Below are positions 5,395 to 10,476 of a stretch of 10,476 bases of DNA, in pieces (position 1 is the first letter of the stretch; each line of letters begins with the position of its first letter). Both the position numbers and the translations under genes were made by a program. The notes below the pieces were generated by a model. That model did no database searches, was not told where the DNA came from, and saw nothing but the letters and a program-made list of their open reading frames with translations. The stretch comes from CAYWRO01 sp964460345 (GTDB lineage Bacteria > Planctomycetota > Phycisphaerae > Phycisphaerales > UBA1924): positions 1 through 10,476 of the forward strand of contig CAYWRO010000102.1 of assembly GCA_964460345.1 (NCBI GenBank). Reading direction: 5' to 3'.

Positions 5395-6579
5395 ATGGTT
5401 ATCGGCGGGCACACCCTGGCCCGGGTCATGTCGGTCGTTCTGTCCCTCACGGCGTGCAGTCCCGCGGCTATGGCCGACGTCAATGTCGCCCTCCGCTCAG
5501 AACGGCCCGCCGTCCTGGCCGGCGAAACCGTCCGCCTCAGGCTCATCCTGACCGCCGACAGCGATTCGCCGGAGGCCTTCGCCAGCCTGAAGATCATCCT
5601 CAACTGGGATCCAACCCAGCTTCACCTCCTCGGCGAGGATCGCACCGGCGGCGTTCCGCTGATGTCCACCGGCTTCCCTCGGCGCGACCCTTCGAACCTG
5701 AATGAGGCGGATATCCCCCAGGACGGCGATGCCGTGTACGTGGTCTTCGCCGAGTTGGGCAACCCTGTCCAGGTCGATCTGGAGGGGGCGTTCATTACGA
5801 CCTTCCTCTTCCAGACCCTTGAGCCCTCGCCCGCCGCGGCGGTGGTGATCCCCGTCAGCGACGGCGTTCCTCCGACGCTCAGCGTGGTGTACGACGGGTT
5901 TATCCCAAATCTGCACATCACCGGCGACCTGACCGGAGCGCAGGTGCCGGTCTTCGAGCACCCGACGCGGCTCCGCCTGAGCCTACCAGAGCACCCCGTG
6001 CGGGCGGGCGACCGTTTGACCGCGACGATCGCGATGGAGAACCTCAACGGGCAGGAGGCGGCCGGCTTCGCCGCCGCCCTGGCGTTTGATCCGGCGGAGA
6101 TTGCGTTTGTGAGCGGTGTGTATACCGGGGCCCCTTTCGGACAGTGGCCCGGCCCGATTCAGGCCTATGAAGGGACGTTGGACCTCGCAGCGTGGGCAAG
6201 TTCGCCGGAGCAGGCTCCAACCGCCTCCGATGCCACGCTCGCACTGCTGACCTTCGAGGCCCTCCAAGGGGGATGCATCTCTTCGCTGCGGTTCAGGGAC
6301 GCCTGGCCCGGCTCGCAGATCACCGATTCGTCGGGTGTGCCGATCGGGCCGCTTGTCCTGGTGAATCCGGAGTCCGTTGATCCGACCGAGTGTGCGTGCC
6401 CGTGCGAACTGGACGCAACGCCCGGTGTGGATGTCTTCGATCTGCTGGCGTATCTGGACCTGTGGTTCAGTGCCGCGCCGGACGCCGAGCGCACTGGGCA
6501 GTCGCCGCCGCGGATCGACGTCTTCGATCTGCTGGCATACCTCGATTGCTGGTTTGCGCCGCCCGCCGCGTGCCCGTAA
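5395..6579 (+). CDS. Exported protein with two cohesin-like modules and twin dockerin-like C-terminal motifs
   Basis: A 394-residue exported protein. The signal peptide ends either at a type I site (AMA-D, residue 27/28) or at a lipobox LTAC (18-21); both are possible. Two modules of the cohesin/CBM-like beta-sandwich type follow. Module 1 (about 28-185) starts 'RSERPAVLAGETVRLRLIL' with a later 'LNWDPTQLHLLG'. Module 2 (about 191-330) starts 'PEHPVRAGDRLTATIAM' with 'LAFDPAEIAFV'. The tail carries a Cys cluster (CACPC) and two copies of 'DVFDLLAYLDxWF' at 346-358 and 375-387, 29 residues apart. They resemble the second half of the dockerin-like endings common in Phycisphaerae, but the usual D-x-N-G-D-G calcium loop is missing before both. 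Function is unknown; surface anchoring or protein-protein contact is inferred. ATG 5395 has a good Shine-Dalgarno and promoter. Confidence 0.75.
   Translation: MVIGGHTLARVMSVVLSLTACSPAAMADVNVALRSERPAVLAGETVRLRLILTADSDSPEAFASLKIILNWDPTQLHLLGEDRTGGVPLMSTGFPRRDPSNLNEADIPQDGDAVYVVFAELGNPVQVDLEGAFITTFLFQTLEPSPAAAVVIPVSDGVPPTLSVVYDGFIPNLHITGDLTGAQVPVFEHPTRLRLSLPEHPVRAGDRLTATIAMENLNGQEAAGFAAALAFDPAEIAFVSGVYTGAPFGQWPGPIQAYEGTLDLAAWASSPEQAPTASDATLALLTFEALQGGCISSLRFRDAWPGSQITDSSGVPIGPLVLVNPESVDPTECACPCELDATPGVDVFDLLAYLDLWFSAAPDAERTGQSPPRIDVFDLLAYLDCWFAPPAACP
6430..6555 (+). repeat. Internal direct repeat encoding DVFDLLAYLDxWF twice
   Basis: Two 39-bp segments (6430-6468 and 6517-6555), offset by 87 bp, encode almost the same peptide. 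By eye about 30 of 39 bases agree and most differences are silent. This points to an old intragenic duplication kept under protein-level selection. Confidence 0.8.
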
Positions 6580-6614
6580 GGCGGGGGCGGTTCAACTGAC
6601 TGTCGTAAGTGCGT

Positions 6615-9600
6615 TCAATCTGAAATCCTGAACCGGTACCGGCCCGACTGAACGTGCAGGCGGAGCACGCTGTCTTTGCCGTCGGGTTTAAGCAGGACCA
6701 CACCGTCGACCTCATCAAGCGGACTGCCGCTCTCGGTCACTGCCGCGGCAGCCTCTCTCGGATGAGGCAGTCGAATCTCGGCCGTGGTGTTGGGTGGGAT
6801 CTCGATCTCGTACTCCATGCCGTTGTTGGTTCTGCGCCAGGCACTGCCGATCGTCCCCACAACGGCATCATGAGTTGCAGAGACATGGTCGAGGCCGGGC
6901 GTGAGCGTCGGCGCGACGAAGATGCGCGAGTAGCCGGGCGCCAGGGGCGCGATGCCGGCGATGTAGCGGTAGAGGTAATCACCCACGGAGCCGAAGGCGT
7001 AGTGGTTGAAGGAGTTCATGTTGACATCCTGAAAACCCCGTTCCGGGGTCCAGCCGTCCCATCGCTCCCACATCGTCGTTGCGCCGAGCTTCACCTGGTA
7101 CAACCAGGAGGGGTAGTCCTCATTGAGCAGCAACCGGGCGGCGACTCCGGTCTTGCCCGCCGCGTGCAGCCCCGGCAACAGCCGCGGCGTGCCGATGAAT
7201 CCAGTGGCCAGATGCCAGTCACGCGCGGCGATCGCCTGTTCGAAGTGATCGGCCGCCTGCGCGCGAAGTTCCTGCGGGATCAGCCCCATCGTGAACGCCA
7301 GGGCATACCCCGTCTGGCCGCTCTCGCGGAGCGCACCGTCTTCTGAAATGAAGCGTCGCTGGAACGCGCGGAGCGTCGTCTCGCGATCAGCCTCGAATCG
7401 CGCGGCGTCCGCTTGTGCGTCGATCACAACGGCCATCTCGGCCATCATGCGGCACAGCTCAGCCCGATACGCTGTATCGATCAGATCCTTGGAGGTCGGA
7501 TCGTTCAGGTTCACCCAATCTCCATAGCCGCCGACGCGAGCGATCCCGTCGGTCGTCCTGGAGTCCAGCCAGTCCATGTAGCGGAGCAGGTTCGGCCAGT
7601 GGTCGCGGATGATGCGCGCATCGGCGTAGGTCTGATACTGCGCGTACGTGCAGACAATCGCGGCGTCTCCCCACGCCGTGGATCCGCCGCGTTCGTTGGC
7701 TTTCGGCGCGACGTGGGCGAAGGTGCCGTCGTCGAACTGAGAGTCCTGAATGAGCGTGTTGAGCCATCTCGACATGAAGGAAGCAATGTCGAATGTGTAC
7801 GCCGCCGTATTCATGAAGAACTGCGCATCACCGGTCCAGCCGAGACGTTCGTCCCGCTGCGGGCAGTCTGTCGGGATGTCGAAGTAGTTGCCCTTCTGGC
7901 CCCAGACGATGTTGTGAACGAGTTGATTGATCAATGGATTGGAGCAGGTGAACGTGCCTGCCGGGCGCATGGCCGTGTGCGCGACGATGCCGGTAACCAT
8001 CGTCGTTTCAGGCCTGGTGCGTAAACCCGTGATCTCGACGTAGCGGAAGCCGTGGAAGGTGAACGGCGGCTCGAGCGTCTCCGGGCCGCCTTTAAGCGTG
8101 AAGAAGTCGGTGGCCGTTGCACCGCGGAGGTTGGAGGTGTAAAGCGTGCCGTCGGGATTGAGCATCTCCGCGTGGCGAACCGTCAAACGCTGTCCCGCCT
8201 CCCCGTCGACCTGCAGCCGCACCCACCCGACCATGTTCTGTCCCAGGTCGAAGACGTACCGGCCCGGCCGCGGCTCCGTCACACTCTGGGCAGGAAGTTC
8301 CTCGAACCGGCGGATCGGCTCGCCGCGGGCAGGCTCGATTTTGAACGTGGCTTCGCTCGGCGCTGCCGGAGTGGGTTCCGCAAAGACCGCCTTCACAATG
8401 CGAACGTCGCCTGGCTCACCCTCCGGAGGCAACTCGAGCCGCTCCCCCTCACGAAGCGACACCTGCCGCGGCTTGCCATCCAGTTCATACTCCACGTGCA
8501 GTGTCTTCACGATGCCGTAAGCCGGATCGGCCCCAAGCGCACTCGGCCCAACAATCAGCGAGACACGGCCCTGCTGCATGGATGCCGCGAGCCGCGCCGT
8601 GACATCCGCTCGGCGCTGCTCGACCGGGCCGAAGCCTGTCTCCACCGGACGCCAGTCGCTTGCATCGAACCCGGCCGTGTCCCACCCGGGCATGGCGAGT
8701 CGCGAATCGACGGCGCTGCCCATGTAGTTGTCCGCGTAGAGAATCGGGCCGAATGAGGCGCGCCAGTCCGGACCAGTCGCAACTGTCTGGCGAGTGCCAT
8801 CTTTGAACTCAAGCTCGAGTTGAGCCAACCAACGTGCCGGGCCGCCGCCGACCTGTTGGTAGAACCTGCGCCGACCCGTGTAGCCCAGCAGCCCCGCGTA
8901 CCACCCGTCCCCGAGAATGGCGCCCAAGCAGTTGTCCCCCTCCTGGATCAGTTCCGTCACGTCGTACGTCTGGTGTTCAACGCGTCTTGCGTACTCCGTC
9001 CAGCCGGGCGCAAACTCACGCGCGGCGACCCGGCGGCCGTTCAGCCGCGGCTCGTAAACACCGAGCGCCGTGGCATACAACGTCGCGCGCGTCAGGCGAT
9101 CTCGCTTTTCCACTCGGAAGGGCTTGCGGAGGAACGGGGCCCGAGGCATGAAGTGCTCCGTGTTGCGTGCACTACCCCAGGGCTGGCGGCTGGCCGTCTC
9201 GGCCCTGGGCCACGCAATGTCATCAAAGCCGACGTCGTCCCATGCCGGCGCCGCCTCCCCGCCGGCAACCCGCCACGAATCATCGAGCAGCAGCCGGTGC
9301 TCCAACCCGCCTGACTGCACGACCACCATCCCGCTCAACGCCGGTGGCAGGCCGTCGTGATTCTCCACGCGGATCGCGATCACGTTGCGTCCGGGCCGAA
9401 GTTGACGGGCGATGTCAATGGGGCGCACGGGTTCCCACCGCGCCAACTGTTCATGGTCTCGACCCCACTCATCGATGACGGCCTCGCCATTGATGCGCAG
9501 GTCGGCGATCATGTCCGCTGTCGCCGCCAGCCACGCGCTCTCGATCGGCTCGGCGGGAAGCTCAATCTCGCGCCGGAAGAAGGCGATCTTGCCGCCCTCC

Positions 9601-10295
9601 GACTCCTGTTCAGCACTCCCGTCGCGCGCACGGATCCACGGCAATGTCCGAAGCTGTTCCCGAACTTCCTGGGAGAGCGGCTCCGTCGCCTCATCATCGA
9701 GCCCGATCCACTCCGCCTTCCACTCCGACTCGTCGAGCAGGCCGATGCTGAAGTGCGCCGGCTCGCTCCAGCCCCCATCGCGGCCGCGGCCATCCCAGAC
9801 CCGTACCTTCCACCAGACTTGATCACGCGACCGCAGGGCTCGACCGTCATACTCGACGCGCGCGGGGAGGATCTCCCCGCCGGGCCCGCCATCACCGACC
9901 TTTAAGAGGACATTCGCCTCTCCCCCGCGCTCCACGCGCCCGGTGTCCCACAGCAGAGGCTCCTCCGCCTCAAGCGCCTCGGGCGACTCCGCCGCGATCA
10001 CGCGATAGGCCCCCATAAAGACGCCGCGAGCTTCCGGGTCGGTCAGGGCAAATCGCCACGAAAGACGGGGACGAACGACGCCGATCCCCTGCGGATCCTC
10101 CCGAAACTCACAGCGCAATCCCGTTGCCCGCAGGGAACCACCCTCCGCGGCAACCCCCGCGGCGGACGCTAAGCCAAGACTCGATGCGCCGGCCGCGCAC
10201 GCCACAACCGGCGAAAGGCCGAGAAGCAGGAGAGTGGCAACCGGAAGGGACCAGCCAGCCGCTGCTACGCGGCTCCGCAAGAAGGGGCATGACAT
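6615..10295 (-). CDS. Secreted GH78 alpha-L-rhamnosidase
   Basis: A 1226-residue glycoside hydrolase of family 78, predicted to release terminal alpha-L-rhamnose from polysaccharides or glycosides by inversion. The signal peptide (1 to about 33: SCPFLRSR, then LPVATLLLLGLSPVVACA) sends it out of the cytoplasm. In order: an Fn3-like N-domain starting 'LRCEFREDPQGIGVVRPRLS' (60-79); a galactose-binding-like beta-sandwich (about 230-365, possibly CBM67-like); the rhamnosidase N domain (about 380-560); the concanavalin-like domain with 'RYVFDLGQNMVGW' (679 on); the (alpha/alpha)6 catalytic domain (about 770-1120); and a C-terminal beta-domain. The motif 'DCPQRDERLGWTGDAQ' holds the likely general acid Glu816 and Asp823; 'TTMWERWDG' holds the likely base Glu1077. 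The spacing of 261 residues fits known GH78 enzymes. No dockerin is seen. ATG 10295 lacks a Shine-Dalgarno; the frame is open to GTG 10406. Confidence 0.93.
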   Translation of the reverse strand: MSCPFLRSRVAAAGWSLPVATLLLLGLSPVVACAAGASSLGLASAAGVAAEGGSLRATGLRCEFREDPQGIGVVRPRLSWRFALTDPEARGVFMGAYRVIAAESPEALEAEEPLLWDTGRVERGGEANVLLKVGDGGPGGEILPARVEYDGRALRSRDQVWWKVRVWDGRGRDGGWSEPAHFSIGLLDESEWKAEWIGLDDEATEPLSQEVREQLRTLPWIRARDGSAEQESEGGKIAFFRREIELPAEPIESAWLAATADMIADLRINGEAVIDEWGRDHEQLARWEPVRPIDIARQLRPGRNVIAIRVENHDGLPPALSGMVVVQSGGLEHRLLLDDSWRVAGGEAAPAWDDVGFDDIAWPRAETASRQPWGSARNTEHFMPRAPFLRKPFRVEKRDRLTRATLYATALGVYEPRLNGRRVAAREFAPGWTEYARRVEHQTYDVTELIQEGDNCLGAILGDGWYAGLLGYTGRRRFYQQVGGGPARWLAQLELEFKDGTRQTVATGPDWRASFGPILYADNYMGSAVDSRLAMPGWDTAGFDASDWRPVETGFGPVEQRRADVTARLAASMQQGRVSLIVGPSALGADPAYGIVKTLHVEYELDGKPRQVSLREGERLELPPEGEPGDVRIVKAVFAEPTPAAPSEATFKIEPARGEPIRRFEELPAQSVTEPRPGRYVFDLGQNMVGWVRLQVDGEAGQRLTVRHAEMLNPDGTLYTSNLRGATATDFFTLKGGPETLEPPFTFHGFRYVEITGLRTRPETTMVTGIVAHTAMRPAGTFTCSNPLINQLVHNIVWGQKGNYFDIPTDCPQRDERLGWTGDAQFFMNTAAYTFDIASFMSRWLNTLIQDSQFDDGTFAHVAPKANERGGSTAWGDAAIVCTYAQYQTYADARIIRDHWPNLLRYMDWLDSRTTDGIARVGGYGDWVNLNDPTSKDLIDTAYRAELCRMMAEMAVVIDAQADAARFEADRETTLRAFQRRFISEDGALRESGQTGYALAFTMGLIPQELRAQAADHFEQAIAARDWHLATGFIGTPRLLPGLHAAGKTGVAARLLLNEDYPSWLYQVKLGATTMWERWDGWTPERGFQDVNMNSFNHYAFGSVGDYLYRYIAGIAPLAPGYSRIFVAPTLTPGLDHVSATHDAVVGTIGSAWRRTNNGMEYEIEIPPNTTAEIRLPHPREAAAAVTESGSPLDEVDGVVLLKPDGKDSVLRLHVQSGRYRFRISD

Positions 10296-10301
10296 TTGCC
10301 G

Positions 10302-10307
10302 AGTATA
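10302..10307 (-). promoter_or_regulatory. -10 box of the rhamnosidase gene, leaderless geometry
   Basis: TATACT (5 of 6 consensus bases) on the minus strand ends 6 nt before ATG 10295. If transcription starts at the A of this ATG, the box occupies exactly -12 to -7. No good -35 is seen (TGCAGG at 17 bp spacing). The absence of a Shine-Dalgarno before the ATG agrees with a leaderless transcript. Confidence 0.5.
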
Positions 10308-10455
10308 CAGGTCGGGCTCGTCACCCTGCACGCCGCTGCGACACAGGACGGCAAAGCTGGACCAGACCAAGACCGCCGCACCGGCCATACGAATCGGCCG
10401 TAGCACGCTCGATAGGCAAACTCATCCAGCGGGGGAGGCACGCGAACGCGGCCAA

Positions 10456-10476
10456 TGGGCAGGGGCGGACTTGAAC
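10456..10476 (-). tRNA. 3' end of a tRNA gene (T-loop and acceptor strand), cut by the window edge
   Basis: Read on the minus strand, the last bases give GTTCAAGTC, which fits the strict T-arm pattern G53-T54-T55-C56-R57-A58-N59-Y60-C61. The stem continues to CCGCC. It is followed by seven bases, CCTGCCC, that would be the acceptor 3' strand, and by A as discriminator base at 10456. No CCA is encoded (TTG follows). The 5' half, including the anticodon, lies outside the window, so neither the acceptor pairing (5' GGGCAGG expected) nor the amino acid can be checked. Confidence 0.55.

Noticed and set aside
4734..5603. 289-codon minus-strand open frame
   Set aside because: It overlaps the SYLF lipoprotein gene and the start of the cohesin-like gene, and reads through their promoter. 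It has no recognisable domain.
6580..6614. Bidirectional terminator between the cohesin-like gene and the rhamnosidase gene
   Set aside because: No inverted repeat of useful length is visible in the 35-bp gap.
6654..9905. Several plus-strand open frames of 100-234 codons inside the rhamnosidase gene
   Set aside because: They are all antisense to a protein with intact GH78 domains and catalytic motifs. They are typical GC-rich shadows.
10124..10474. 116-codon plus-strand open frame at the right end
   Set aside because: It overlaps the rhamnosidase signal peptide, its -10 box and the probable tRNA, and is rich in Arg/Pro without any motif.

Overview
The window is GC-rich DNA that reads like the chromosome of a planctomycete, probably of the Phycisphaerae type. 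The evidence for this is the secreted protein with cohesin-like modules and twin 'DVFDLLAYLDxWF' dockerin-like tails, a free-standing STN-type secreted protein, an extended ClpS with a planctomycete-like C-terminus, and mostly SD-poor, GC-rich genes. The assignment rests on protein flavour, not on a marker gene. I see no transposase, phage gene, CRISPR array or recognisable defence system.

Layout. Positions 1-184 hold the 3' end of an ExbB/TolQ/MotA-family proton-channel gene (+). A 420-bp convergent gap follows (185-605) with two unrelated tandem arrays: seven 21-bp units (273-419) and five 7-bp units (569-603). The minus strand then carries, in transcription order, a zinc-ribbon protein (3233-2892), an RsmB-type 16S rRNA m5C methyltransferase (2771-1371) and a PtsN-like PTS IIA protein (1073-606). 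Divergent from that group is a secreted STN-domain-like protein (3374-4138, +), preceded by a near-perfect ECF/sigma-E-type promoter. clpS (4551-4174, -) is divergent from a SYLF-domain lipoprotein gene (4698-5246, +). Next is an exported protein with two cohesin-like modules (5395-6579, +) behind a good sigma-70 promoter. A large GH78 alpha-L-rhamnosidase (10295-6615, -) converges on it. The right edge appears to cut into the 3' end of a tRNA gene on the minus strand.

Functional picture. The left and middle parts are housekeeping and regulation: rRNA methylation, N-end-rule adaptor, nitrogen-type PTS regulator. Several exported envelope proteins are interspersed: STN protein, SYLF lipoprotein, cohesin-like protein and rhamnosidase. 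The rhamnosidase and the cohesin-like protein lie tail to tail and are not an operon; the rhamnosidase has no visible dockerin, so a shared complex is not supported by the sequence. The most interesting non-coding signals are the helically phased 21-bp palindrome-containing array, the heptamer array beside it, the ECF promoter, and two genes (clpS, rhamnosidase) whose -10-like boxes sit 6-7 nt before an ATG without a Shine-Dalgarno sequence, as expected for leaderless mRNAs.
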